The position numbers and the translations under genes were made by a program. From Parabacteroides faecis (lineage in GTDB: Bacteria; Bacteroidota; Bacteroidia; Bacteroidales; Tannerellaceae): a stretch of 64,000 nt of DNA. Position 1 is the first letter of the stretch. Each line of letters opens with the position of its first letter. The notes under the pieces are model-generated. The model saw only the letters and a program-made list of their open reading frames with translations, was not told where the DNA came from and did no database searches. The stretch is taken from positions 1-64,000 of the forward strand of contig NZ_BMPB01000005.1 of assembly GCF_014647375.1 (NCBI RefSeq), written 5' to 3'. This document shows, piece by piece, positions 27,121 to 35,490 of this stretch.

Positions 27121-27193
27121 ACTAATCCTCACAGCTTACAAAACACAGGATTAGTGTTTAGACTGCTCCGACACCGGTTGGAGCAGTTTTTTT
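27121..27193 (+). terminator. Two-hairpin 3' region ending in a terminator
   Basis: A first hairpin, ACTAATCCT (27121-27129) with AGGATTAGT (27147-27155), is followed by ACTGCTCC (27162-27169) with GGAGCAGT (27180-27187) and TTTTTTT. The second is a convincing Rho-independent terminator on the plus strand. The pair could also be the body of a small RNA released from the 3' untranslated region. Confidence 0.75.
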
Positions 27194-27210
27194 ATGGTCT
27201 CATGTGAGGA

Positions 27211-27978
27211 TTATTCTGTTTCGAACTGTTCCAGGAAGAGATTTTCCCCGTCCCAAACGATATAGGAGAAAAGAGTCATCCAGTCGCCGGCTATCAGCAG
27301 GCGGGAAGTGCGGGAGAGCATCAGGTCGAGCATGATATGGCGATGCCCGAAAATGAAGAAGTTGATATCCGGATGCGTTTTCAGGTAGTCTTTAGCGAAT
27401 AGAACCAGATATTCAGCTGACTCACCTTTATATTCGAGTGCATTTTCTTTTTCCAGTCCGCTTTTACGGCTGCTCAATGACCAACCGAGGGCAAAGCCGA
27501 AGGTCCAGCGGGGATGAATGCCTCCGTAAAGCCACTGGCAGAATTTATTACGGAAAAGGGCACGGATAAAACGGAAGGCTTTGCTGCGATAGTCTACTTC
27601 GTCGCCGTGACCCAGAAAGAAACGTTTGCCTAGCAGGTCGGTGGTCAGTACGTCGCGGTGGATAATTGCACCGATCTCATTCGGCAGGTAGTCGAACATC
27701 CAGATATCGTGATTACCGATGAATATATGGATTTCTATCCCGCTGTCCGAAAGTTCGGCCAGTTTACCGAGGAAGCGGGTGAATCCTTTGGGTACGACAT
27801 ATTTATATTCGTACCAATAGTCGAACATATCCCCCAGAAAATAGATGGCCATAGCCTCGTCTTTGATGCTGTCGAGCCAACGTACCAGCTTTTTCTCGAC
27901 TGCCAGCGGGTCTTTATGAAACCGAGCGCCCAGATGGGCGTCCGATGCAAAAAATATTTTCTTTCGGGATGAATTCAT
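27211..27978 (-). CDS. lpxH: UDP-2,3-diacylglucosamine diphosphatase
   Basis: A 255-residue metallophosphoesterase of lipid A synthesis, hydrolysing UDP-diacylglucosamine to lipid X at the inner membrane. Calcineurin-like metal motifs are in order: 'FFASDAHLGAR' (residues 9-19), 'YFLGDMFDYWYEY' (near 46), 'FIGNHDIWMFDYLP' (near 90), 'FFLGHGDEVDY' (near 125) and 'FIFGHRHIMLDL' (near 215). In Bacteroidetes this protein is the usual LpxH. Its start overlaps the stop of the MIP18-type gene (ATGA, 4 bases), so the two are translationally coupled. Confidence 0.92.
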   Translation of the reverse strand: MNSSRKKIFFASDAHLGARFHKDPLAVEKKLVRWLDSIKDEAMAIYFLGDMFDYWYEYKYVVPKGFTRFLGKLAELSDSGIEIHIFIGNHDIWMFDYLPNEIGAIIHRDVLTTDLLGKRFFLGHGDEVDYRSKAFRFIRALFRNKFCQWLYGGIHPRWTFGFALGWSLSSRKSGLEKENALEYKGESAEYLVLFAKDYLKTHPDINFFIFGHRHIMLDLMLSRTSRLLIAGDWMTLFSYIVWDGENLFLEQFETE

Positions 27979-28292
27979 AAGAAGCCGAGTTCCAGTTTTG
28001 CCTCTTCCGACATCATATCCTTATCCCATTCCGGTTCGAAAACGAGATTGACTTCCACATTATTTACACCGTCTACCGATTCTACTTTCATGCGGACATC
28101 TTCCAGGATAAAATCGGCTGCCGGACAATTCGGGGCAGTCAGGGTCATATCTATACGGACGTTTTTTTCGTCGTCTATGTCTACTTTATATATCAGGCCG
28201 AGATCGAATACGTTGACCGGAATTTCCGGGTCGTACACTGTTTTCAGCATGGCGACAATTGCTTCTTCTGTTTGGAGGAATTCGTTGTTCAT
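27975..28292 (-). CDS. MIP18/DUF59-type metal-sulfur cluster assembly factor
   Basis: A 105-residue protein of the DUF59 (PaaD/SufT/MIP18) family, linked to Fe-S cluster assembly or transfer. Family features are 'AIVAMLKTVYDPEIPVNVFDLGLIYKVDID' (residues 11-40) with DPEIP and DLGLIY, 'MTLTAPNCPAADFILEDVR' carrying the conserved Cys, and 'VNLVFEPEWDKDMMSEEAKLELG'. No suf operon is adjacent; it shares an operon with lpxH. Length is typical for the stand-alone domain. Confidence 0.93.
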   Translation of the reverse strand: MNNEFLQTEEAIVAMLKTVYDPEIPVNVFDLGLIYKVDIDDEKNVRIDMTLTAPNCPAADFILEDVRMKVESVDGVNNVEVNLVFEPEWDKDMMSEEAKLELGFL

Positions 28293-28310
28293 CTTCTTTT
28301 AATTTGAATG

Positions 28311-28318
28311 CAAATATA
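28311..28318 (-). promoter_or_regulatory. -7 box of the DUF59-lpxH operon
   Basis: Minus-strand TATATTTG (TAnnTTTG), with a TTTA 20 bases further upstream as a weak -33 match. Confidence 0.5.
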
Positions 28319-28363
28319 CATTAATATCTTCTATATACTAAACCATAGAAAAGAGAAAATGTT

Positions 28364-29050
28364 CTACAGGGCCAGTCGACCCTCGTCTGCATAGCTGAAG
28401 TAACTTTCCTCGCAGAGGATTATGTGATCCAGTAAATTAATTTCTAACAGTTCGGCTGCTTTATGCAGGCGTTTGGTCAGGGAGTCATCCTGTGAACTTG
28501 GACGGGTGTTACCGGACGGGTGGTTATGGCATAGGATAATGCCTGTTGCCAGTGCGGTGATAGCCATTTTCAGAATGATGCGCAGGTCGGCGGAAGTTTC
28601 TCCGATGCCACCCTGGCTGATCCTGTTTTTTCCGATTACTTTTCCGGCACGATTGGTCAGTGCGATCCATAACTCTTCGTATGGCAGATCGCAGAGTAAC
28701 GGATGGAATAAGGCATAGGCATCATGGCTGCTCCGGATCGATTGGCGGAAGATAGGATCTGCAAGATTACGCCGTTTGCCTAATTCGAGAGCTGCACAGA
28801 TCGTGATAGCTTTAGCTTCGCCGATACCTTTGAAACCTGATATAAGTTCCTGTATGGTCAGTTTTGCCAACGCGTTCAGATTGTTGTCTACTGTGTTGAG
28901 GATACGTTGTGAAAGTTGTACGGCTGTTTCGTTACTGTTGCCCGAGCTGATCAGGATGGCTAAAAGCTCTGCTTCACTAAGGGAGGAAACGCCTTTGAGT
29001 AACATTTTTTCGCGTGGGCGGTCTTCTTCTGCCCATTCTTTTATTTTCAT
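28364..29050 (-). CDS. radC: RadC family JAB-domain protein
   Basis: A 228-residue protein. The N-terminal half carries helix-hairpin-helix-like segments ('VSSLSEAELLAILISSG', 'LISGFKGIGEAKAITICAALELGKRR'). The C-terminal half is a JAB1/MPN metal-binding domain with 'ILCHNHPSGNTRPSSQD', the HxHPSG...D metal site near residues 172-186. Despite its name, a DNA-repair role for RadC has not held up; its activity is unresolved. Length is normal. It lies downstream of efp, separated by a terminator, so it may have its own promoter that I cannot identify. Confidence 0.93.
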   Translation of the reverse strand: MKIKEWAEEDRPREKMLLKGVSSLSEAELLAILISSGNSNETAVQLSQRILNTVDNNLNALAKLTIQELISGFKGIGEAKAITICAALELGKRRNLADPIFRQSIRSSHDAYALFHPLLCDLPYEELWIALTNRAGKVIGKNRISQGGIGETSADLRIILKMAITALATGIILCHNHPSGNTRPSSQDDSLTKRLHKAAELLEINLLDHIILCEESYFSYADEGRLAL

Positions 29051-29069
29051 AGTTATACATTGTTTTGGT

Positions 29070-29105
29070 GAAGAAAAACAGAGGGACGGCTTTTTGACCG
29101 TCCCT
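29070..29105 (-). terminator. Terminator of efp
   Basis: AGGGACGG and CCGTCCCT (29082-29089 and 29098-29105) form the stem. The minus-strand transcript then runs into CTGTTTTTCTT. Confidence 0.82.
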
Positions 29106-29118
29106 GCATTATATCATA

Positions 29119-29685
29119 TTATTCACGGATACGTCCTACGTAAGAACCGTCTGTCGTGTTGATTTCGATAATTTCGCCTTCGTTGATGAACAGCGGAACA
29201 CGAACTTCAGCACCGGATTCAACTGTAGCCGGTTTTAATGTGTTAGTTGCAGTATCGCCTTTTACACCCGGTTCGGTATAAGTGATCTTCAACTGAACTT
29301 TTGTAGGCATATCTGCGAAAAGAACAGTTTCTGTCGATGCATCGGAAACAACTTCAACGATCTGGCCTTCTATCATATAGTCAACGCCATTGATCAGTTC
29401 CTTGTCGATGATTACATCTTCGTAAGTTTCCTGGTTCATGAAGTGGAAATGATCGCCTTCGCGATATGTATATTGATAAGGACGACGTTCTACACGTACG
29501 TCTTCCAGTTTTTCACCAATATTGAAACGGCGTTCGATCTGGCCTCCTTTTACTACATCTTTTAATGTAGTACGCATAATTGTGTTTCCTTTTCCCGGTT
29601 TTACGTGAAGGAAGTCAACACAGAAATACAGTTTGCCATCCAAACGAATACAAGTTCCTTTTTTAATGTCTTGTGAATTAATCAT
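29119..29685 (-). CDS. efp: Elongation factor P
   Basis: A 188-residue translation factor that relieves ribosome stalling at polyproline. It has three OB/KOW-like domains: 'DIKKGTCIRLDGKLYFCVDFLHVKPGKGN' at the N-terminus with the tip Lys at residue 32, a central 'FMNQETYEDVIIDKE', and a C-terminal 'GDTATNTLKPATVESGAEVRVPLFINEGEIIEINT', which matches the family signature. No EpmA/B-type modification genes are adjacent, so the modification state is unknown. Confidence 0.97.
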   Translation of the reverse strand: MINSQDIKKGTCIRLDGKLYFCVDFLHVKPGKGNTIMRTTLKDVVKGGQIERRFNIGEKLEDVRVERRPYQYTYREGDHFHFMNQETYEDVIIDKELINGVDYMIEGQIVEVVSDASTETVLFADMPTKVQLKITYTEPGVKGDTATNTLKPATVESGAEVRVPLFINEGEIIEINTTDGSYVGRIRE

Positions 29686-29741
29686 ACGAAATATTTTTAT
29701 TTATAATGTTTTTTTGAATTGTCTTCGGTCATTTTCGGGTA

Positions 29742-29772
29742 CAAAAGTAGTGTTTTCCTCTTAAAGTACCAA
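29742..29772 (-). promoter_or_regulatory. Promoter of efp
   Basis: The minus strand carries TTG (29770-29772), 20 bases, then TACTTTTG (29742-29749), a good Bacteroidetes promoter about 57 bases upstream of the efp ATG. Confidence 0.6.
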
Positions 29773-29852
29773 TAAGCGGCAATCTTTTTCTTTAGAAATG
29801 AGTTGCAAATCAGTCTGATATGATTTGCAGGGGGATAAAAGGAGGATTTATT

Positions 29853-30551
29853 CTAAAACAAGGAAATGATAAAACTGATAACAGGGACCAGAATCGCAGT
29901 CATGATTCCCATCAGCCCGATCGCTAATCCGCTCAAAGCGCCTTCAATGGCACCGATCTGAATGGCTACTGAAGTACCCAGTCCGTGTGAAGAGGCTCCG
30001 AGGGCCAATCCCTTGGCAATCCGGCTTTCTATTCCGAGTACTTTCATGACAAACGGACCGACAATACTGCCGAATATACCTACTGCTACAACGATCACTG
30101 CTGTCAGTGAAGGGATTCCTCCAGCCTTTTCTGCGATCCCCATGGCGATAGGAGTTGTGACCGACTTCGGTTGGAGCGAGGCGATCAATGCCTGGTCGGC
30201 CCCCATCAGATCGCCGATTACGATGACACTGACGATACCTACGATTGCTCCGACGAATACGGAAGTGAGAATGGAAATTACATTCCCTTTCAAGTACCGT
30301 ACCTGGTCATAGAGGACGAAACCCAATGCTACGACCGAAGGCCCCAGCATGAAATGGATCAGATGGCTCCCTTTCTGAAAAGATTCGTATTCTATGCCCA
30401 TTGTTTTCAGAACAAGTATGATTACGAATATGGAAGTCAACAACGGATTCAGCAGGCTGATACGTGTCTTTTTGTATAAAGCGAGTGCTGCCAGGTAAGT
30501 ACCGATCACTAAAGTGAGTGCAAATACTTCGGAATGTACCAGATTATTCAT
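29853..30551 (-). CDS. lrgB: LrgB/CidB family membrane protein
   Basis: A 232-residue membrane protein starting MNNLVHSEVFALTLVIGTYL. I prefer 30551 over the in-frame ATG at 30602 because the latter lies well inside lrgA. Several hydrophobic helices are present; 'LIASLQPKSVTTPIAMGIAEKAGGIPSLTAV' and 'GLALGASSHGLGTSVAIQIG' are the LrgB family core. The family is tied to autolysis modulation in Gram-positives and to glycolate or pyruvate transport in plants and some bacteria. A carboxylate exporter role is possible here. The gene overlaps the end of lrgA by 8 bases. Confidence 0.92.
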   Translation of the reverse strand: MNNLVHSEVFALTLVIGTYLAALALYKKTRISLLNPLLTSIFVIILVLKTMGIEYESFQKGSHLIHFMLGPSVVALGFVLYDQVRYLKGNVISILTSVFVGAIVGIVSVIVIGDLMGADQALIASLQPKSVTTPIAMGIAEKAGGIPSLTAVIVVAVGIFGSIVGPFVMKVLGIESRIAKGLALGASSHGLGTSVAIQIGAIEGALSGLAIGLMGIMTAILVPVISFIISLF

Positions 30552-30894
30552 TGCTTTCACCCTCCTTTCCGAGTTTTTGCTGAATAAGGGCAACACTGGC
30601 AATCACCAGAATGGTGCTGACAACGGAAGCAGTCAAGATTACTGCCCAATATTGTGAGATAATGCCGAGAGAACTCATCAGTCCGACACCGGCAGGCAGG
30701 AAGAACAACCCCATATTCTCAGTCAGGATCGTCGATAACTTCTTTACATTTGCCGGCTTTACCAATTTGAATGCCAGTGCCAGGAATAACAATACCATAC
30801 CGATGACACTTCCCGGGATAAAGCCATCGATGAAAGAACTGATAAATTCTCCGGTAAAATAGAAGAACAGAATGTAAAATGCCTGTTTTAGCAT
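30544..30894 (-). CDS. lrgA: LrgA/CidA family membrane protein
   Basis: A 116-residue protein with four predicted membrane helices, the small holin-like partner of LrgB. 'FIPGSVIGMVLLFLALAFKLVKPANVKKLS' contains the conserved PGS(V/L)IGM motif, and 'NMGLFFLPAGVGLM' is the second family signature. The C-terminus is charged (LGKEGESNE). It is the first gene of the lrgAB operon, with a promoter box at 30922-30929. The regulators LytSR or CidR seen in other organisms are not adjacent. Confidence 0.93.
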   Translation of the reverse strand: MLKQAFYILFFYFTGEFISSFIDGFIPGSVIGMVLLFLALAFKLVKPANVKKLSTILTENMGLFFLPAGVGLMSSLGIISQYWAVILTASVVSTILVIASVALIQQKLGKEGESNE

Positions 30895-30921
30895 ATTTCT
30901 TTGCTGTTTTATTAGTCACTG

Positions 30922-30929
30922 CAAAGATA
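30922..30929 (-). promoter_or_regulatory. -7 box of lrgAB
   Basis: Minus-strand TATCTTTG (TAnnTTTG), 27 bases upstream of the lrgA ATG. Confidence 0.55.
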
Positions 30930-31047
30930 ACAGCTTTACAGGAAATATGTTCTATAACATATTAATTTAACATATCCAATCCTCTACAAGGCTGCTGTAA
31001 TCTTCCTCATGTTTATAGTTCAATTATTTCTAAATATGAGCGTTAAC

Positions 31048-31136
31048 TCTGTCCTCCCGGGCTTGACCCGGGATCGCATCCTATACTGATAATCAACACT
31101 CAGTATGAGATGGCGGGTCAAGGCCGCCAGGACAGA
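31048..31136. repeat. 89-bp imperfect inverted-repeat element
   Basis: TCTGTCCT (31048) and AGGACAGA (31129-31136) bound the element. Inside lie CCCGGGCTTGACCCGGG and, near the other end, GGCGGGTCAAGGCCGCC. The CTTGAC-centred GC hairpin is a widespread intergenic repeat type; a second copy is at 55436-55456. The rest of 30930-31404 shows no gene. A lone TAATTTTG at 31176 on the plus strand is more than 500 bases from the next gene. Confidence 0.6.
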
Positions 31137-31404
31137 AAGAGAGCCGCCATGATAGGATAAAGGTTCACCTTTTCCTAATTTTGTAGCAGATTAATTCCGC
31201 CAACGGGTTCTTATCATTCTTTCTTTATTTCCCCCGAAAAACAGGCTAAATTCCATCTTTTAACAATCCCTTGCGGAAAGTTGAAAAAACAGGTATTGAA
31301 ACACAGCGTATTATGAAATGCGTACGGGTATATATCTATATATGTAATAATAGTTGAAAATACAGTATGAAAGGTTGAATATTATAGGATAGAATATAAA
31401 AATC

Positions 31405-31615
31405 AAATGACGAAATTAAACGTTCCTTTTTTCTCGCCAGCAAAGTTAGACATAAGTTTTAAACCTACAATTCTTTCCCATAATTTTTTTTCAATTCTAT
31501 CCTCTTTCTTATCAATTGAATAGCAATTAGAGTACAAAAATCGTACTTCTTATTACCAAGGCAAGATACTACCTAAAAAATGGCGAGAAAAAAGGAACGT
31601 TTAATCTAGTCATTT
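31405..31615. promoter_or_regulatory. Putative invertible (phase-variable) promoter segment, OFF orientation
   Basis: Arms 31405-31439 and 31581-31615 are 35-base inverted repeats, 33/35 identical, with the inner 25 bases identical; the only mismatches are the 8th and 10th positions. They enclose 141 bases. Each arm carries AAACGTTCCT, close to the ARACGTTCGT motif I recall from the B. fragilis Mpi-controlled invertible promoters. On the minus strand the enclosed DNA holds ATTG-N19-TAACTTTG, an almost ideal promoter directed away from the gene at 31692. No perfect TAnnTTTG occurs on the plus strand between 31440 and 31691. Inversion would place the promoter at about 31550-31579, facing the gene, with a leader of roughly 105 bases. 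No recombinase gene is nearby; it would act in trans. Confidence 0.82.
31441..31471 (-). promoter_or_regulatory. Promoter inside the invertible segment
   Basis: Minus strand: ATTG (31468-31471), 19 bases, TAACTTTG (31441-31448). Both spacing and -7 box are canonical. In the present orientation transcription would run left into gene-free DNA toward the lrgA promoter region. Confidence 0.72.
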
Positions 31616-31691
31616 ACTCTCAGAGACGTTCCAAATCCAAGGTTAAAAGGCTTTTTAAGTAACACTATTATTAATATTAAATTAAACGATT

Positions 31692-34600
31692 ATGAACAAA
31701 AAGTTTTCTACGCTTTTGATGGCGGGTATGCTGGTCGCAGGCTCGTCATTTAATGTTAATGCGGCAGACGTTAAAGTGAATGGGGCACCGCTGAAGGTAG
31801 AACCTTTCGGAGGCACCAAAAGCGGTGTCTTTATTGTCAAAGATGCTGACAACGACGGTAAGATTAGTGCTGCGGACTACCTTCTTAAAGCAACTAAGAC
31901 TAAGGCCGGACAGTTGACTTACTCTGTGGTTGATTTAGGTACGGAAGATCTCAGCACTCTGACAGATAAAGAACTGGATGCACTTCTTTGGAATTTTAAA
32001 GAAGATATCATTACTGAAGGTGGTAGTGGTACACCGGGTGCTGCTGCAGGAACTAAACACTACTACTATTCTTTGGAAAGCAAAGCAACCGCAGTTCCTT
32101 TGGCTTTTAAAGTTAATGTTAATCCTTTTGTTTGTGTAGATAAGGCAGAGGAGTCAAAATTTGACAATGGCAAGACCCAGATTTGGTTCATGTCAAAAGT
32201 TGGTGATGGCAAGACTCAGATTAAAGCAGCTGATAAAAACGCTCAGTTGTTTTTGTATTATACCGGTGCCGCTACTTCCGGTGGCAACCAATTATTGACA
32301 GGTAGTTCAACGGCTGGTGCAGATGGGTTCACATTGGGTGGTCCGAGTTCTTCAGATAACTTCCTTCTTGCAACCTTAGGTGAAAGGGAGATTCTAGGAG
32401 AGAATGTCGCTGAAGAACTGAATGATATGAAGGGTGGTAGAGGTTTCATGTTCTCGTTTGCTAATAGCACATATAATAGCAAAGAAGTCTATGACAATAT
32501 CTTCAAGGATCTGGATTTGAGAGCGTTCTATGTGGATGAGGATCTGGATCCGAATGGCGCTGCTGATGAAACTGAAGATTTCATGCCGACGGATTCTCTC
32601 GCTTGGCAAGCCAATGGTGCACATTATGCTATCCCTGCCGGTATCTATTTGGCTTCAGACTGGAGCGCATTGGATAGAAAAGATGCCGAAGATAAAGAAA
32701 CGTTGAACACTTTCCGTATCACAAGTAAAGAACAGTTCAGCAAGATGACTTTCGTGGCTATTCATCCGCAAAGCTATACCAAGCTGACAGACGCTGGCCG
32801 CACTAATGGTGGCGGTTTCTTGCTGAAAACCGTAAAAGGTAGCGACATGAACTTCTATGATAAGAAGGGTGTGGATAAACTGGAAGTAACAAACAATACA
32901 GACATCCATAATGCAGCTTTGATGTCTAAAAAAGATGAAGTGTTCGTAGGTAACGCTTGTTTCACTGCCACGGTGAAGAATCCGCTGACAGAAAATGAAC
33001 AATATGAGTTGACTGTCGCTGACGCTCGTTTGGATGTTGCTAAAAACGGTACTCATGCTAATAAATCTGTAACTGTTACAGTACGTACCAGCACTAACAA
33101 TGTGAATGATCCTGCCGGAGATCCTTATCTGATGTCTGGTGTGGGAACTGATGTCGTAGCATTGAAAGCCGTTCCTTCAACAACATTGGCCGACGCTACA
33201 AGCCTGTTACACAACGATGCTACTCCGGCTATCTATGCAATCAAATTTGTCAGCGGTGCAGAAGAAGCCGCCAATGAAGAGGTTTCTGAATATGGACAGT
33301 ATTTGACATTGGAGTCAGATAATACAAATCCTAGTTCGCCGAACGACTTTACATTTGCTGCTATGCCGAGTGTAAATGACGGAGCTAATGAAAACGACCC
33401 ATTGTATCAGTTCGTAATCACAGGTGTTAAAGACAATGATAACGATCCGGATCACAAAAGAGAAACTGTCCGGATTACAAACCGTCTGACCGGTGCATCA
33501 GTTTGGGCAGTATTGTATGCCGAAAAGAAATTGGGTGACGATATCTATACGGTATATCCGTCTGTTAAAGATGGTATGCCACGTGACCAAAAGTTAAGAA
33601 TTGCTCATACTGCTGTTAACGGAGATTTTGTTTGGAATAATTCTTTGGAATTCAGAGGTATGCAAGTTCAGCTGATTGAAAAGAAAGATGTAAAGAAATT
33701 TGATACTTTCGAAACAGTTGAAAGCGAAGAAGGTTTGTTTACTTTCGAATTTGCCAAGACTGCTGAAGCAAACGACAGATTGTATGCAGCAGCAGCAAGG
33801 GATAAGAAGACCGGTAAGATTGAAATCTTTAATAATGGAAGCAGAGATGAGGTTGTAACATCTAAGACTGCTGACCAGTTCGAACTGATCCGTGTAAAAG
33901 AAGCTGGTAATGATAAGAAAGATAAAGTTTCTTACATCCTGAACGATTTCGTTTATATCCAGAATAATAACGTTGTTACTTCTCCGATTGAAAAGGATAC
34001 GGTTGCTTTCTATACTTATAATGTAAGATTCTTTGCTCCGGATGAAGATGATGTATATTACCTGAATGGAGGAAATTTATCACTGACCGAGAAAGAGTAC
34101 ATTATCAAATACAATCTGGATGGTTCTGTATCTCTGGTAGAAAAAAAGACTGGAACTACTTCAAATGTTGACTTCAGAAGCGCTATAAACTATTTGGCAG
34201 TAGCTGATGCTGTACAGGATGAAGAGACAGAAGAAACAGAAAGAGTTGATGTAGCAGCATGGGAAAATGCTCTGTATTATGATTATAAGAACGATTACAA
34301 CGAACTACCGGTTAAGACCTTCTTGGTACCTGAAAAGGTATATGGTTCATTAGAAGCTCTTCCGCAGACAACAGAATTCAAGAATACAGACAACTATGGT
34401 GGTTACCTGTTCATGAAGGATGAATTTGCAGCTGTGGTCAATCCGTTTGAAACTATGATATTCTGTTTGGATACAGTAGATACAGACAAGAATATACCTT
34501 CATTCTACATTCGCACGGAAGATAAGGCGAAGTTCTTGTATTTCGCTACAGACTCAGCTGACAGTAAACGAGTAGCTGACTGGAGAAAATATACATTTGC

Positions 34601-35141
34601 AAAAGATAATGAAGACTATGCTACACGCTTAATCTTTAAAGATGCAAGCATCGTCAGCCTGCAGGATGCTGATACATTGCAGACAATGGTTGACGGCAAG
34701 CTGACTAAGGTAGCTGTAAAAGAAAACAAAGTGACAGGTGTTAAGGGTGGCTTGAATAACTTCAAGTTCCAGGTAATCGAATCCGGTGACGGAGACGGTA
34801 CTTATGTAATCCGTAACGCAGCAGAAAGAGCTTATGTAATTTCCGTCAACGGTAATCTGACATTAGGTGCTGAAATAAAAGCCGCTGCTCGTTTCGAAGT
34901 AGATCCTACCATAACAGTAGCTAACGAAAGCATCGATGCTTCCAGTATCCAGGTTATTGCCGCTAACGGTGCCGTAATCGTTAAGGGTGCTGCCGGTAAG
35001 ACTGTTACAATCAGCAACGTATTGGGTCAGAAAGTTGCTAGCACAGTTGTTACTTCAGATGAAGCTACCATCGCTGCTCCTGCCGGTGTAGTTGTAGTAG
35101 CAGTAGAAGGCGAAGCTGCTATAAAAGCAATCGTAAAATAA
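31692..35141 (+). CDS. Large secreted surface (S-layer-like) protein with DUF6383-like C-terminus
   Basis: A 1149-residue exported protein with a Sec signal (MNKKFSTLLMAGMLVAGSSF, cut near NVNA-AD). The long body is Asp/Glu/Lys/Asn-rich with no Cys-rich or enzyme motif, and has many 'LTDAGR', 'YLTLES' and 'FLYFATDS'-type beta-strand segments. The last about 70 residues ('IQVIAANGAVIVKGAAGKTV', then 'TISNVLGQKVAS' and 'IAAPAGVVVVAVEG') resemble a type IX sorting domain and match my memory of DUF6383, a Parabacteroides-type domain. This fits the phase-variable S-layer glycoprotein family described for P. distasonis. D-S/T-A/I/L/V/M glycosylation-type triplets such as DSL and DTV occur. Expression is probably controlled by the invertible segment just upstream. 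The exact function is unknown. Confidence 0.75.
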   Translation: MNKKFSTLLMAGMLVAGSSFNVNAADVKVNGAPLKVEPFGGTKSGVFIVKDADNDGKISAADYLLKATKTKAGQLTYSVVDLGTEDLSTLTDKELDALLWNFKEDIITEGGSGTPGAAAGTKHYYYSLESKATAVPLAFKVNVNPFVCVDKAEESKFDNGKTQIWFMSKVGDGKTQIKAADKNAQLFLYYTGAATSGGNQLLTGSSTAGADGFTLGGPSSSDNFLLATLGEREILGENVAEELNDMKGGRGFMFSFANSTYNSKEVYDNIFKDLDLRAFYVDEDLDPNGAADETEDFMPTDSLAWQANGAHYAIPAGIYLASDWSALDRKDAEDKETLNTFRITSKEQFSKMTFVAIHPQSYTKLTDAGRTNGGGFLLKTVKGSDMNFYDKKGVDKLEVTNNTDIHNAALMSKKDEVFVGNACFTATVKNPLTENEQYELTVADARLDVAKNGTHANKSVTVTVRTSTNNVNDPAGDPYLMSGVGTDVVALKAVPSTTLADATSLLHNDATPAIYAIKFVSGAEEAANEEVSEYGQYLTLESDNTNPSSPNDFTFAAMPSVNDGANENDPLYQFVITGVKDNDNDPDHKRETVRITNRLTGASVWAVLYAEKKLGDDIYTVYPSVKDGMPRDQKLRIAHTAVNGDFVWNNSLEFRGMQVQLIEKKDVKKFDTFETVESEEGLFTFEFAKTAEANDRLYAAAARDKKTGKIEIFNNGSRDEVVTSKTADQFELIRVKEAGNDKKDKVSYILNDFVYIQNNNVVTSPIEKDTVAFYTYNVRFFAPDEDDVYYLNGGNLSLTEKEYIIKYNLDGSVSLVEKKTGTTSNVDFRSAINYLAVADAVQDEETEETERVDVAAWENALYYDYKNDYNELPVKTFLVPEKVYGSLEALPQTTEFKNTDNYGGYLFMKDEFAAVVNPFETMIFCLDTVDTDKNIPSFYIRTEDKAKFLYFATDSADSKRVADWRKYTFAKDNEDYATRLIFKDASIVSLQDADTLQTMVDGKLTKVAVKENKVTGVKGGLNNFKFQVIESGDGDGTYVIRNAAERAYVISVNGNLTLGAEIKAAARFEVDPTITVANESIDASSIQVIAANGAVIVKGAAGKTVTISNVLGQKVASTVVTSDEATIAAPAGVVVVAVEGEAAIKAIVK

Positions 35142-35178
35142 GAAATTATTTATAATCAATAAATTTAAATTGACTGCG

Positions 35179-35226
35179 TGTCGTAGGGGTGGGTTCACCC
35201 ACCTCCATGGCAAGTATCCTGCGACA
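35179..35226. repeat. GC-rich intergenic hairpin
   Basis: TGTCGTAGG (35179-35187) pairs imperfectly with CCTGCGACA (35218-35226), enclosing GGTGGGTTCACCCACC. A GTAGGGG-type sequence recurs at 35477. It looks like a dispersed intergenic element; it lacks a U-run. Confidence 0.5.
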
Positions 35227-35310
35227 GGCGAACAAGCGGTCAGCATTAATACTAAAGTAATGAAATAAAGTTCTTCTGTTCTAACTCTGTGAAGAGCGAA
35301 AAACAGACAA

Positions 35311-35345
35311 AAAAAGCCCCGGGGGATTTCCTCCGGGGCTTTATT
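35311..35345 (+). terminator. Terminator downstream of the surface-protein gene
   Basis: AAAGCCCCGG and CCGGGGCTTT form a strong stem (35313-35342) with an A-run before and TTTATT after, so it may work on both strands. Confidence 0.82.
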
Positions 35346-35371
35346 GGTTAGAAAAAGGTGAAATATTTTTT

Positions 35372-35400
35372 AGATGACAGTTGACAAGTGACAGTTGATA
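35372..35400. repeat. Dispersed TGACAGTTGACAAG-type repeat
   Basis: Two tandem words, TGACAGTTGACAAG and TGACAGTTGATAG, lie 14 bases apart. The same family occurs at 22627-22655, 42708-42785 and 53582-53637. Confidence 0.65.
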
Positions 35401-35490
35401 GTAAGGCTTCGCGATCGAATGTAGAAAGATATGAGTCAACGTTAATAGAAAATATTGAACCCAAATGACAGGTATTGTAGGGGGGCGCCC

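Noticed and set aside
31176-31183. TAATTTTG as a promoter for the surface-protein gene
   Set aside because: It lies more than 500 bases upstream with no -33 partner, and the invertible segment intervenes; a weak candidate only.
35161-35240. Transposon end at the GC-rich hairpin
   Set aside because: There is no transposase, no second copy with the same boundaries in the window and no target duplication.
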